Positions 36,091 to 47,730 are shown, numbered from the stretch's first letter. The stretch: 64,000 nt of DNA from Scleropages formosus (GCF_900964775.1 NC_041815.1:20051779-20115778), one strand, 5' to 3'. Translations and numbers: made by a program. Notes: generated from the letters alone by a model not told the origin.

Positions 36091-38317
36091 ACATTCTCAT
36101 AGTATCACTGCATCTAGGTGCTTCACCTTTGGCACTGGGGAGGGGGCCAGCAGTGCACTGGTGAATGGCATGGCTGAGGGAGGCTCTGGACACCCACAGT
36201 TCATCACTGGATCGGAGAGAATGCAGCCCAAGGTGAGAGAGGGATGAAAAGATGAACTAAGTAATGGAAAGAACATCTTAGAATTTTAAAAAAAAAAAAA
36301 AATCCAAATTGCACTGCAGTCATGTTTGTATAGACTTCCAAACAGAGCTTGTTTGAGGCCTGTGAATGGGTATGCCAGGCCATGCCCACTCCCGCACCTT
36401 CACGCCCAACTGCACCTGGCGGGGGTTTGTTGGAACAAAACAGACACTACATGTAGCTCATCTGAAACACTAGAAGATGACACTAAAAGACTATAAAATG
36501 CAAAGATTAGCAGTGAGGGGGAATTTGGAGGGATATTCTGGAATTAAATAATTTTGTGTTAGATATTAATTCTGTTGGTTGATGTCCTTTACTGTTGACA
36601 CCTTAATAGTTCTGTGTGTTTTGTACAGTACTTGAAACTGAAAAAACATTTCAGTTTTGTTTCATTGTTTGTTGCTGGTTTACAGCTATGGGAAAGAAAT
36701 AAGTTCCCGCAAGTCCTTCTCCCACCATTCAGTTTATTTTTATCGACTGCTCATTCCCTGTAAAGCACCAATACTATCTGCTGCACCACTGTGCTGCTGA
36801 TTGAAATTCTTGTTTTGTCTTGTTTGTCTTTTAGCCGTATTAATTAGTATATTCAATTCAACACTAGGTTATTTGCAAGTCGGGGGTGTGATGGCGCAGC
36901 AGGTTTGGCTGGGGCCTGCCATGTGGTGGGTCTAGAGTTTAAGTCCTGTTTGGGGTGCCTTGTGGCAGACTGGTGTCCCATCCTGGGGGGTGACCCTCCC
37001 CCTCCAGCCTTGCACACTGTGTTGCCGGGTTAGGCTCCGGTTCGCCCTGACCCTGCTTGGGACAAGCGATTTCAGACTGTATGTTTATTTGCAAGTCATT
37101 AGCTGCAGAATTGTTACTTTTTTCCCCTTTTTACTGCGCTATGGATTGGAAAAGTAATCCTTTGCACTAACACTGCTGTTCTTCTCTGATTCAGGTTATG
37201 CAGTCCCTACACTATGCGTTGAATCCTGTGGCAAAGGACATTGCAATGAAGTGGAACATTCCAGCAGAAGTTTCAGTCACCCCTCTCTCGCCTCCTGTTA
37301 ATGTGCTCTTCAACCTGAAGCGAGTCATACAGTATTTCCAGCTCACAGGACAGGTCTGGAGTGTAACTTTTCTTCTCTCCAGTAATATAACTGATGTACA
37401 TGAATGCCAGGCAGCATCAGTTTGTTTAATGACTTGGGGGACATTAGCTTTTTGGATTTGTTTAATCCATCCGTCACGTTGTCCTTCTGGAGTGGAAGCG
37501 CCGGACCCAAGTGGGGAGCACAGGAAGGTTTCTCAGAGGGAAATCCGAAAGACATGATCGAGGAAACGGGCAAATGGTCACCGATATGCTCACATAGTCC
37601 GAGAGTCGTAGTCCAGTAAACAGGCAAGGATTCAATCAAAACCAGGAAGACGTAAAGACACAGGGAAACGAGGGAGAGGATGAGGAATATAGGAAGGCAG
37701 GAGAGGTAAGGTAAGGCACGCGAGCGAGTACAAAGGCTGAACAAGGTTCCGCATCAGCTTGGGCTCACAGCTCTCCTTCTGTGCACCCGTCCCATGAGCT
37801 GCCGCAGGTGTTCCTCGTTGCGGTGAAGTAGAGGGCATGACAGCACTCCCCCCCCCCCCCCAGTAGCGGCACCGGCGACCCAGAGGACAACCCCAGGGCC
37901 TGGGTGCCGGATGGTCAGTATGGTCCCTATGGAAGGTAGAGATGAGCTCAGGGTTCAAGATGTCCCGGGCTGTTTTGACAGCATGAAATAAAGAATGATC
38001 AAATCCACTGGGACTGTGCCATAGGTTTTGCCCATGTTGTATTGACTGATTTATTTTGGAGTCAAAATTCCATTTCTATTTTGCAGAGGTCGTGTTTTGT
38101 TTTTCCTTGTGGTCCTTTCACTTAGCAATTCAGTGAAAAATGCACTTTGACTAGGGGTACCTGAAGTTTTGCATACTGCTGTATTATACACATTTTTCCT
38201 TTTTGTGTCTCAGAATGCCAGCAATATGTCCAATTCAGTGAGTCTCCATTACATTATTGAAGATAAACCTTTTGAGAACAAAATCAGCTTGAACCTGAAG
38301 CCAAATGCTGACAACAG
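27035..38317 (+). CDS. vwa5a: vwa5a-like copy C, exons 1-13 only (3' part missing)
   Basis: Noncoding exon 1 is about 27035-27175. The ATG is at 29176 in exon 2 (29171-29218). Coding exons: 29725-29927, 30028-30250, 31079-31242, 31505-31619, 31764-31939, 35441-35529, 35638-35782, 35938-36017, 36118-36232, 37195-37353 and 38214-38317. Lengths equal those of copy B except exon 5, which is one codon shorter. The frame is open through 538 residues, covering VIT and the whole vWA domain with DRSGS (D285) and FTDGE (D392) intact. Exons 14 to the end, including the small exons and the C-terminal region, are absent. Sequence after 38317 is unrelated and then turns into inverted copy D. If intron 13 is retained, the next in-frame codons are AGG then TAA (38319-38321), giving about 539 residues. 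Intron 1 holds a Tc1 element and intron 7 a LINE. Confidence 0.85.
27705..29026 (+). mobile_element. Tc1-type DNA transposon, decayed, in intron 1 of copy C
   Basis: From 27939 an open stretch encodes the paired-like helix-turn-helix N-terminus of a Tc1 transposase ([20 protein letters not shown]). Homology continues through [15 protein letters not shown], then WSDETRFT (first catalytic Asp, near 28413), QDDNA (second, near 28685) and [15 protein letters not shown] (third acidic residue, near 28785). The pieces lie in several frames with in-frame stops, so it cannot make a transposase. The right end (..cgccaggcagtgta, near 29020) looks like a terminal repeat. I cannot find its partner on the left, so the left boundary is approximate. 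Confidence 0.8.
29238..29435 (-). mobile_element. SINE family 2 in intron 2 of copy C
   Basis: Same insertion as 11930-12130 in copy B, with matching flanks (gaataagagtcaaaatact on the right in both). It therefore predates the split of B and C. Confidence 0.8.
30392..30467 (+). mobile_element. SINE family 1, 5'-truncated, intron 4 of copy C
   Basis: Forward 3' end only, from gttaccgggttggctccgg to the TG tail, flanked by tatttcatgt at about 30382 and 30468. Intron 4 of copies B and D has different sequence here. Confidence 0.88.
32441..35048 (-). mobile_element. RTE-type LINE, 5'-truncated, antisense in intron 7 of copy C
   Basis: The target duplication ttggttcgctttccat flanks it at 32425-32440 and 35049-35064, and its 3' end is a (GGAT)n tail, so it is a clean retrotransposition event. 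On the minus strand a long open frame runs through the element down to 32748. It covers the end of an APE-type endonuclease ([14 protein letters not shown]), then reverse transcriptase with [30 protein letters not shown], the catalytic block [14 protein letters not shown], and [11 protein letters not shown]. The usual C-terminal block ([20 protein letters not shown], then GRPRTRWRD) lies in a different frame at 32473-32715, consistent with a small deletion near 32745. The start of the endonuclease is lost. Clade assignment rests on the C-terminal block and simple-repeat tail. Confidence 0.85.
36047..36088 (+). repeat. (TG)n in intron 10 of copy C
   Basis: About 20 TG units occupy much of the 100-bp intron between exons 10 and 11. 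Confidence 0.9.
36882..37083 (+). mobile_element. SINE family 1, forward, intron 11 of copy C
   Basis: Worn full-length copy with target duplication ttatttgcaagtc (36869-36881 and about 37085-37097). Confidence 0.88.
37400..37990. other. Unclassified insertion in intron 12 of copy C
   Basis: Intron 12 is much longer than in B. Its middle is more GC-rich, with a 14-C run near 37850, and carries no recognisable exon. The style (catgacagcact followed by poly-C and a GC-rich stretch) resembles interspersed repeats, but I cannot name a family. Confidence 0.35.
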
Positions 38318-38660
38318 GTAATAATCAGACTTCAGAGTTAATTTTTAAGGGCACAGATATTGGGACTGGACAATTAATGTGTTAGTAAGGCCAAAGGCCA
38401 GGGCACCAAATGTAGTTTTTTCCAGAGAACACTGGATTTGTATTCATTTGATTTTTGTTGTTGTTGTGATGAACAAAAAAAAATGCAGGGGTGGTGTTTC
38501 CTACAGTGTTTGGTTAAGAAATTGAGACATACTTTACATATATTACAATGTGGATATCAGTGGTGGGAAGAATGGGGGACTGCACCCCCTCCGTTCAAAG
38601 TAAACACTTTTTCTCCCCAGTCTGGGATGTCCTCTGTCCCTCCAGTCACCCTAGTCTCAA
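38318..38660. other. Junction between copies C and D (tail-to-tail breakpoint)
   Basis: Left of this interval is exon 13 of copy C in plus orientation. From about 38648 (tagtctcaagag..) the sequence is the reverse complement of intron 9 of copy B, ending near 16165 in B coordinates. The intervening ~330 bp match neither gene visibly. No transposon end is obvious at the junction. Confidence 0.75.
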
Positions 38661-39282
38661 GAGCGTGACAACCTTGCACTGGACAAATGGTTATTGACAC
38701 TCAGAGAAGTTTGAAACGGTTACAAGTATCATGAAGTATTGTGATGGCACTGGTAAGCATATAACTACCTTTTTTGGTTTACTTACACACTTAAATCCAA
38801 TAACACAACTGATCACCTCACAAAAAGAATTTGCCTAAGCAGGTGTTTTCACAAAATGAATTAACCATGTTAAATGAGGGATTGCTGTACCTTCAACAGA
38901 AATTAAGCACAAATATCAAAGCACAACTTTGTTGCTGCCATTTTGCTGCTACACATTACTCAAGAAGTAAGCCTCAAGCAGCCAGTACACAGGTTATTGT
39001 AAAGATGATTGACTAATTTAAGATACTGTCAGAAGATCACAAGGAAACTGAGTTCAAAGGAGATGGAATTTGAGATTTTTGGTTATTATTAGGGTGGATT
39101 CAGCAGTTCTGAAGTGAGTTCACTCCATGCCAAAAAGCCAATGATTTTGGATCCCTGCATAAAGAGCAGCAAGAAGGTGCATATTGCTCTTGCTGGGGTA
39201 TAGGGACTGATCAGATGGTTATCAATAAACAACAGCTTTATATAACACCCTCATATTACAGAAGAAGTGGTAAAAATGATAC

Positions 39283-42200
39283 CTGTCGTGGATGTGAGGG
39301 AAGGCAGGGCTTGCTGTAAATATTCTGGAGGGGTTGAAAGATTTCTGTTCCTCCAAAGTCAGCCTGCATTGACTTTGCCTTATTTAGAGCAGTTTCCATG
39401 GTGGTCTGAGTATATTCCACACTCTCACTGACCCAGAGAAACACAGAAGAATATTTTAACCACTAGATACACAGAAACACTGACACAGACATATAAGACA
39501 ATAAAATACTGTGAATGGATAAATACGGGAAGAAAGACTCATGATGTGACCCAAAACCATAGATGTTGAAGTAACCCAAAGGAAGACTCTTCAACAATAA
39601 CAGCAGAGTGTCCTATATGGAAGAACACAGATAAAGTAGTAGTAAGAAGCAGATTCTACTCAAGTTCTACATAAAATAGAAAGATAAATGGGTATAAATG
39701 AACTATTTACATCAGTGGAAATCTGTGTTATACTCATATAAAGGCCCAGTTTTAGTTACCGTACCCTGGCACTGCTGATGCGGCTCTCGTTGTCATTGCT
39801 GCGGTTTAGCGGACAGCCCATACTTCCCGAACGATCCACCAAGAATATAAACTCCCCACTGGACATCATTGGAGATGATTTTTCAACATGGATTTCTGGG
39901 TAGAAACTTAGCATGGCTACAGTATCACCCATTAATGACCCTAAAGAAAACAAATCAGGAGCTAAATTAAATGTGCCATGATTCTTAAGAACTGGAAGAG
40001 CAACAGACAAAAGTAAGCATGCCATAACAGGTATGATTTCCTCAAAATGACAACACAAACTCACCTGACTGAACACCTGGCTGACCTGCCTCCAATATGG
40101 CCATGGGCTGGTGAGGCTCACTGTAGTAGAGCAGGAGCTCAACATCACGATCAAACTGATGACCTGGGCTCAGACTCACCTGCAGGTGTAAAGGTACTGA
40201 GGGTAAGAATGTAAACAGCGATCATACCAAAAACCTAGAAAGAATTCATTCATCATAAGTTCCATTTCAGTTCATATACGCTGGCAAGTGTAGCTTTGAA
40301 TTTTATTTTTTAATTCATTAATTGTCCAAAAACTTTCAATGCATGGTACCAAATATAAACTCAGGAATGAAAGACAGGATATGAATAGTATATAAAGAGA
40401 TAGAGACAAAGACAAAGCCTACTTTGGCCTGAGTTTTGTCCTGAGAGAAAAACTCCAGTGGGGTGAGGGGGCAGTTAGACTCCACACTCTGGATGGAACT
40501 GGGAGAGTAGATGTCCATGGTGAGGGACAGAGTATACGGCACATCACCAGCCTGGGCACCCGGCACTTCTGCCGTTAAGCTCTTACTGCCTGGAAAGATG
40601 TTGAAAGGGAGGAGGAAACCAAGTGAATCACTAAAATTGTTTTATATAAAGAAAAAAACAGTCAAGGCAACAGGATAAACATCTATCGCTCACAAAACCA
40701 TTTCATTACTTTCCTTCATAACAGACAAATTATATACTGATGTTTTGTTTCTGTATTACTCCAACCGTTTCATATGAGGAGAAACAGCCATAAAGCAGCA
40801 AGATAAACTTGTACCAATATATAAATTTCAGAACCAGTACAATCTTTTCCTTCACAACAGACACCATCTTTGGACTAGAAATGTAAGCTAAAGTGTACAA
40901 TTTCTGTAAAAATTTACAACAAAACTGCCACGTATAACAATTATTTTAATTATTAAGTAGGTACAAGTATTACACAACACCTATTGCACTTTCTGTAGAT
41001 GCAACAAATAAACATTAGACCATACAGTTCCTACATGAATGTATGGTGGTGAAGCTGCCCATAAGGGCTAATTCCTGTGTACCTGCAGGGGTGTAGCGAG
41101 GATTGAGCACAGCAGGCAAACAGAACCTCAGGGTGTGGTCAGCCTGTACAGCCAGTTCAGTGACATATCCCACGGTAACAGAGGCAGTCTGTCCAGGAGG
41201 AAGACTCCCCACACTCAGTCGAAACACGTCAGAGCTCTCGTCGCTCTCCTCCAGCAGGAAGGCCTCCTGCCCAGAGCTTATGGCATCGTCATACTCTTCC
41301 TTTGCCTGATTGAGAGCAAATGATGGAAACATCACATACACATACAAAGATACCCTTCATTACAGCTAGAGGGCCTGTCATGAAATGCATACACTCAGGA
41401 ATCACCTTCTCCTTCTCTCTGACTTGGGCCTCGATCTCGACGTCCCCGATACGGGCCAGGAACCGGTAAACGGCAGCATTGCTGTCCATGGGGAAGATGA
41501 AGATGGCCTCCACGGGATTGGACTCCTGGTTCTCATACTGAAGGGTGGAGTTAACCGATGCTACGTGACCCTGGACATCCACCTCTACTGACACAGACTT
41601 CAGAGGCACTGAGTGACCAAAGGGAGCAAGATCACTTATAAAGAGCAAATGGGTTGAAACTATTTAAGGTTTAAAATGAAATAAAATAAAACGAAAGCTT
41701 GTAAAATCTACATCTAAGTTAGTGTCAGAACACAGGCCCCTAGATGTCTTCTGTTTCAGTTTTCTGATGTCCCATACTTGTAATGCTGTATAATAATCAA
41801 TTTAAGTCAATGTTCATTGATTAAAAACATTTCAGTTTCCTGTCTGTAAGTGTGAGATGTATTCCTATCAGTCTGTTTGGTAATGGGTTGGAAGAACTTT
41901 TACCTGGTTCATTTTTCAGAGTTCTCAGTCCACATGTAGTTGCCATTCTGTCTGAAGTAAAAAGACATCACATTGTTCAATTAACTTTCAACTCATTTCA
42001 TTTTTCAAATCTTACTGAAATATTCTGCTTTTTTTTTTTTTCTCCCCCCCCCACACACAACAAAGGTGCTGTCAAATTAATTCTTTGCTTAACCAATCCT
42101 TTTGCCAAAAGCAATTTAACTGTATTAAGCTGGTCAAAAGAGATCTTTATTTTGGAATACTCTGAATTATGTGTCACTTTGTAGAAAAGAATTTGGTAAA

Positions 42201-43484
42201 TGAACAAATGTGTAAAAAAAATATAACCAGAAGCACCACTCTTACTCACATGAAAAATCATTGCAAAGCAGTACATTTACTGCATCAGGCTAAAGTACAC
42301 TTTCCAATAACTGCACCTCTCATATCAGTCAAGATATGTTTATACAGAAGTGCTATACATGATTACAAAACAAAAGCAGAACCAAAATTAAATTTGTTTA
42401 AATACAAACCTGCAGAAGAGTGGTGGTAGGTCACCATCTATTAATGAAAACTAGAGTCACTGTTGGTTCATCCTCATTTTTAAACCTAGTGAGATGCCAT
42501 TTAGAAAACGTCAGACTTATCTTCTGCAGTCTACATTTGGACACATTTGATTAGTGAGTTATTAGAAAATTGTAACACAAGAACCCAACAGAAACTGGTT
42601 AGCTAACTCACTTTGTTCGTAAGTCATTTCCACCACCAAGTTGCAATGGAAAAAGCTTAATAGAGATGTCCTTCAATGCATTTCCTGGTTAGCTTCTTGA
42701 AAACAATGCTAGAAAAATTTTAAGATCTTACAGTACTTTACATTTCCTACAGGTTCAACCTTGATCTGGCTGAAGAGTATTGGCTAACAGGGCCACAGCA
42801 AAAGCATTTGCTGAAGTGAACATTTGGGCATGTTAAGAGTTTGGAGAGACTATGGAAAAAAAGACTCCTTGTTCTAAATTTGTCTGGCAAATGATTCAGT
42901 GCCTCATGAAAGGTAGGCGTTATGCTGCCAAGGCTGGGCTAAACAAAAAGTGGAAGTGTTTACCACTCTGGGAGAGATTGTTGTGCACTGGAGGGAACTT
43001 CATATTAAAGGTCAAAAGGCAATGTTTGACATCTGCACTGGATTAAAACCCATTGCTGTTCCTGAAGTCCCTAGGCTATGGTGGTTTAAGACTTCCTTGT
43101 AGTAAGGCTACTGGGGTGAATGAGATTCAGCTGGAGATATTAAAAGGACTGGACAGGGTTGAGGTAGTATCACTCATGTCTCCTTCAAATGCTGAATAGA
43201 AGGCAGGTTAAGGTATCCTCTTTCCATGATGTTTCTAGTGCTTGTAGTGGTTTAGTTACTAGTACTGGTGTTAGTAGGTGAAAAGACATTTCATAGTGTA
43301 ATTTTAAACATATCTCCAGCAATCAGGAGACGGAAGGGAGGAAACTAATCCACATAAAGATTTTCAAACCATCACGATGCCAACTGCAGAACCGAGTGCA
43401 CAAATCTGTTCATGATATTTCAACATAAAAACTAAACACGGCGGATAATTTAGGAGAAAAACAATGAATGAGCATAATGAATGC

Positions 43485-43517
<33 letters not shown>

Positions 43518-44350
43518 GTGGATGAGTGTAAGCTAACGTTAGGGGAAAAAAATGCTCAAACACTGAATCTAAAAAAAGATGTGTAACAAAGTCAAAAATC
43601 ATTGTTATAATCTAAATTTCATTTTAACGTGATGCTGAACTTGGCTTGGCGGCTCAAGCTATTTTGTGCGCAGTCATGTCTCTGCGCAGAACATAAAATT
43701 GACGAACACCACACAAAGGCTTAAGAGCAATGTGAACAACACGTTTAGAGTTTAATATTCTGGGCGAATTCTTAGTCTCGTACCTAAAAGCTGTTCTAAA
43801 TGCTGCTTTTAATTTCTTAATTTATCCACTGCCAGTTTCATACACCATCAACATGTCTCCAGTTAAAATCAGGAAGTAGGGAAAGAGGATCATGTATTGT
43901 AAAATTAATTTCACTTCCTGCCACCGGGAAATCGTGCTTTCGCGGGGATCGCTTACTTTATGTTACTAAAGCGCTAATTTTAGCGGGGAGTGACGTTTTA
44001 TTCCCACCGCACGCCTGCCATTCAGTCAGTGGACGAACGTTGAATGATTCTAAAATGGGAACAGAGTAGTGATTGCATTTCTCTTCGGATTTTTCCTGCA
44101 TATTCTACTTCTGCCTGCTTTTGGCAAACCATGGTTCTATTATTTACTTTTATTACAGCACTATTGTTTAACTTCGGAATAGAATCAGAATGTGGTGTCT
44201 GAAACTAAATCCAGTGCAAAAAACTTACCCCACAATTTTCCACCTGCGTTTCCTTACGAACGTCCCTCTTTTACGATTGTTTTGTTGCAGCGGATAACTA
44301 TTGGAGCGGCTTTCAGAAAAGACTAACTTGTCATATCTTGTCTGTTTAAA
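39283..44350 (-). CDS. vwa5a: vwa5a-like copy D, exons 1-9 only, inverted
   Basis: Minus strand. The ATG (41946) is in exon 2 (41904-41951). Then 41406-41608, 41083-41305, 40423-40589, 40065-40179, 39765-39940, 39527-39612 and 39283-39427. Exon lengths equal those of copy B except exon 8, which lacks one codon (GCYF reads GYF). The frame is open for 386 residues: the complete VIT region and the first half of the vWA domain (DRSGSM). Exons 10 onward are missing, so the FTDG half of the metal site is absent. Read-through of intron 9 meets a stop after eight codons (39256). Noncoding exon 1 is inferred at about 44228-44345 from a gtaagt donor (44222-44227, minus strand) next to a GC box; this part is uncertain. 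Exons 4-6 and their introns are almost identical to copy B, exon 7 is clearly diverged. Confidence 0.8.
41609..44220. other. Introns 1-2 of copy D and unexplained sequence
   Basis: Intron 2 (41609-41903) lacks the SINE of copies B and C. Intron 1 is about 2.3 kb of mostly AT-rich sequence with a 27-T run near 43487 and a worn SINE-tail piece near 42170-42215. I see no second gene. Confidence 0.5.
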
Positions 44351-44420
44351 GGCAGGAGCGCTACACCTCCCGCCCCCGCGTCACAACGTTCCCCCCCCCC
44401 CCCCCCCGGCTTTTTCACTT
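44351..44420 (-). promoter_or_regulatory. Probable GC-rich promoter of copy D
   Basis: On the minus strand the stretch contains a GC box (gggggcggga, about 44370-44380) next to a gtgacgcg CRE-like word and a long G run. It has no resemblance to the TATA promoters of copies B and C. It is placed upstream of the inferred exon 1 purely by position. Confidence 0.4.
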
Positions 44421-44429
44421 CGTAGCGTA

Positions 44430-45610
44430 TCCTTTTACTTCCGTCTTGTGTGAGGATTTCAGATCTCTTTTGTATTGATCGTTGTTGTTTACCGTTCGTC
44501 TTGCTGATGTCGGTTGAAATGTTCCCTCGCCCACTTGTCTTGGGTTATGTATTACAGCAGCTGAATTTCTTAGTACAATATATTAAAATTAGCAAAAGGG
44601 AAATCATTTTGCGTACTTCGACTTAAATAGTACGTAGCAGTTTTGTTTCTAATTTGCCTTTAAACCGCTAGAAATGTGAGTCCATCTAAAATTAAGATTA
44701 GAGAACGACACAAGCAGTATAACCTAAAATCTTAGGACACAGCCAGCTACACTTCACACGTACGGTGATCAGTTGGCTATGTGTACTGAAACATGTCAGT
44801 GTCCGCATCCACAAACTCTACACACACTATAAATTATAACAGCAAGTTGAATACAGCAACCAAGTGTTAATTGTCAGTACAGACGCTGCTCGACTAACGA
44901 CGGGGTTACGTTCCGATAAACCCATCGTAACTCGAAAATACACACTCACCGTAGTACCTCACCTACGAACATCATAGCCTAGCCTCCCTCAAATCTGGTC
45001 AGAACAGTTACCACAACACACAGCTGGACAAAATTTATCTAAAACAAAGCATATTTTAAAATTAAATGTTGAATACCTTTCATTCCGCACTGAAATTTTT
45101 TAATCGTAAAATGTAGCACCAGCCAAAGCATCCATCAGCTGATGCGCGATAACCAACAACAGTCACACGAGCACCACCATGCGGCCAATTGTGAAACTAC
45201 ATACAGGTGTTATTAGAATTAGGTTTTCCTGTAATCTTGTTTATAAATTAAAGAAATGCAAAGTATGTATGACTGACCTGTCATTACCCTTGTAGTCATA
45301 TGAACCCAAGTCTATTAATTTGCTAAGACAACATCTATTATAACACATGGTACCCATAATTTTCCAGCTGTGGCGCTGCTGCCGATCAGTAAGTGTTAAG
45401 TTGTATGGGCGGTCACCATTAACGTACACAGCTGAAAGCACACTGGGCCTGAATAATGTTTGAAGCATTGAACTTGAAGTAATTGCTGGATGGTGGGGGA
45501 TCTTAAAGCAACAGAGCCATTAAATTCATCCCCCCAGGCAGGGCTGGGCCACAGGACAGCGGTTTCCTCCAACAAAGAGGTTTTAATCTTGAACTTTACC
45601 TACTGCTGCA
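44430..45610. other. Spacer, nothing recognised
   Basis: About 1.2 kb without repeats I can name or coding similarity. Short open frames here have no recognisable protein motifs. Confidence 0.5.
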
Positions 45611-45614
45611 GCCA

Positions 45615-45756
45615 AAGGACCAGGACCAGGACCAGGACCAGGACCAGGACCAGGACCAGGACCAGGACCAGGACCAGGACCAGGACCAGGACCAGGACCA
45701 GGACCAGGACCAGGACCAGGACCAGGACCAGGACCAGGACCAGGACCAGGACCAGG
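45615..45756 (+). repeat. (GGACCA)n microsatellite, about 23 units
   Basis: A perfect six-base repeat. In frame it would encode Arg-Thr, Asp-Gln or Gly-Pro dipeptides, which explains the open frame across it. No splice or start context supports translation. Confidence 0.97.
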
Positions 45757-47730
45757 CAATCTCTCAGCAACTTCTCAGGCCAGCTGCCTTAAATGACCTT
45801 GCTCATTACTCCCAAGTGGTGCCAGCTGGTCATCAATTAGACTTGGCTGGGCAGCCAGTGAAGAGCTGTTTGTTAAGTTACTCCCCACCCCCTCACAGCT
45901 CACACTTAAGTATAATTTTAGCCATTCAGTAGCACTGTTGAGAGATATAAAAGTATTGGCTACAAACCTATGGATAGTGATGGTATAAATGGGGCTTTTC
46001 AGGCACTGAAACAACTGAAATGATGGATCTGGGAATGTTTGAAACATCTCATGAAATCTGGATGTTAGATGGTGCACAACAAAACTCAGTTTTCCAGGAA
46101 AACTAAATTTGGTCAAACTATCGATGAAACTGCAGAGCAAATAAGGCGTTCCTTATGACACCACAGAGAGTGTGTTGGAGAATCTTGCAAAAAATTCAAT
46201 ACACAATTATTTGATGTCACCATTAGCATGATCTGTTCAGTCTTATTGCTGGATTTGAAATTTCCAACCATGCATTTGGGTGTGTGTTGAAAGATTTGTA
46301 TTACACAACTGTGACTTGTACGGGGAGTGTTTGCACAGCTGAGCTTGGGGAATGGTGGCCTATTTGACATTTCACAAGAATTTACGGGGATGGTTTGAAA
46401 CGGGCAATGAAATTCAAAAGCGCAAGTGTTTCTTGAAAAATCAGTTATTTAATTCATTGCCTTCTGGTTGACAAAAATGGAAAATTGTAACCTTTTGATT
46501 ACAAGTCTGTGCACTTAACCAGTGTGCTAACCACTGCTCCACTGTATGGGAATGTCATTTCTGCCACCCTCGTAATCCTTTAGTGTTGCAACCTGACAAC
46601 ACCCAAAGGACCTCTACCGTGGTTGTGTCTGGCGAGATCGGAGTCCCACCAAGCAGATGGAACTCACGTACAATGCTTGCCCTACATTCATAGTCTCCAA
46701 TAAGATGAGCATCTCACCTCTTCACATGCACACACAGTGGGAGGAGGAGTCCATCCACACTTTATAGCCAGAAGCAAGGTACTGTACCACTTTACTTTTC
46801 CTTCAGAGACAATCACCGCTGTGTCTTCCCTCTGCACGATGAGAGGTGAGACTTGAGAATCTTCATGGTCATTCATTGCCATTGCTGTGCAAGCCATCTA
46901 GAGTGTCACAACAAAATCTGTTAAAGTTCTAGGACCGGTAGCTGGTTTGTGGGTGTCTATTTATGTAGTGGAATGAGCCACACACCCTGGAACTGAAATA
47001 CGGCATTAGAATTGTGTTGCACTATAGCTGTGCAATGAGCGTGTTTCCATACTGAACAGAATTAGTGGCTCTTTACTGTGATAAATACAAAAGAGCTGCA
47101 GCTGGTGACCACTGCCACATTTCTCTGTGCTTCGTGTTTTAGAAGGACTCTTTATCTGGCATAACGTATTTGTGTAACAACGTGAAAAGTGTGTGCCATA
47201 TGTTACATTTGTCACTTGTGTGCCCTGTGCTTTGTAAACATTTACGGCAGTATGTATTCTTGAATTATAGCAAACATAACATTTAATACTGTCACTTGAT
47301 ATGCAGCTTTTGCTGTTTTGTACACGACATGATCGATAAATTGAATCCCGTGCTTGTTTAGGGTTGGGACTCACTAGGATGTAGAACTGTGTTTCTGATT
47401 TTCAGCAGCCGCTGTACGGGCATTTCTCGCGAGGTACAACTACCTTTAAATGTGGACTTTGGTAGTTTTTTGTGGTTGTGTCTGCACCTTCAATGCTCTA
47501 CTTCAAACACTGGATTTCTGGCATGTGTGCTGTGGTGTAAGCATATTTGGTAAATTTTTTCATCTACCATGGATGCCGGAAGTTACATGGTTTGCATTTG
47601 CTTGTTTATGCAGAATGTATCGCGTTGATGTATGACTTTGTTATGTTGTATTTCACTTTTTGAACGTATGTGTAATGTTTCGGACACGGTTCGAAACTGA
47701 GTTGCCTCGTGTGCTATGAGGAATAAGAGC
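45757..47730. other. Spacer upstream of the first C1q-like gene
   Basis: No named repeat except a worn tRNA-type SINE head near 46495-46545. Minus-strand open frames at 45775-46140 and 47006-47374 have no motif I recognise and I do not call them genes. Confidence 0.45.

Noticed and set aside
37400-37990. LTR-type element in intron 12 of copy C
   Set aside because: Only a GC-rich stretch with a C run is visible; no terminal repeats or recognisable protein parts, so no family named.
1361-44350. Copies A and D as the two halves of one gene split by a single inversion in intron 9
   Set aside because: Attractive because A is visible only from exon 10 and D stops at exon 9, but their positions and orientations cannot be produced by one inversion, and exons 1-9 of A may simply lie left of the window.
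45490-45792. 100-residue frame with an Arg-Thr dipeptide repeat
   Set aside because: Simple hexamer array; no conserved flanks.
45775-46140. Minus-strand 121-residue open frame
   Set aside because: No recognisable motif, splice context or paralogue in the window.
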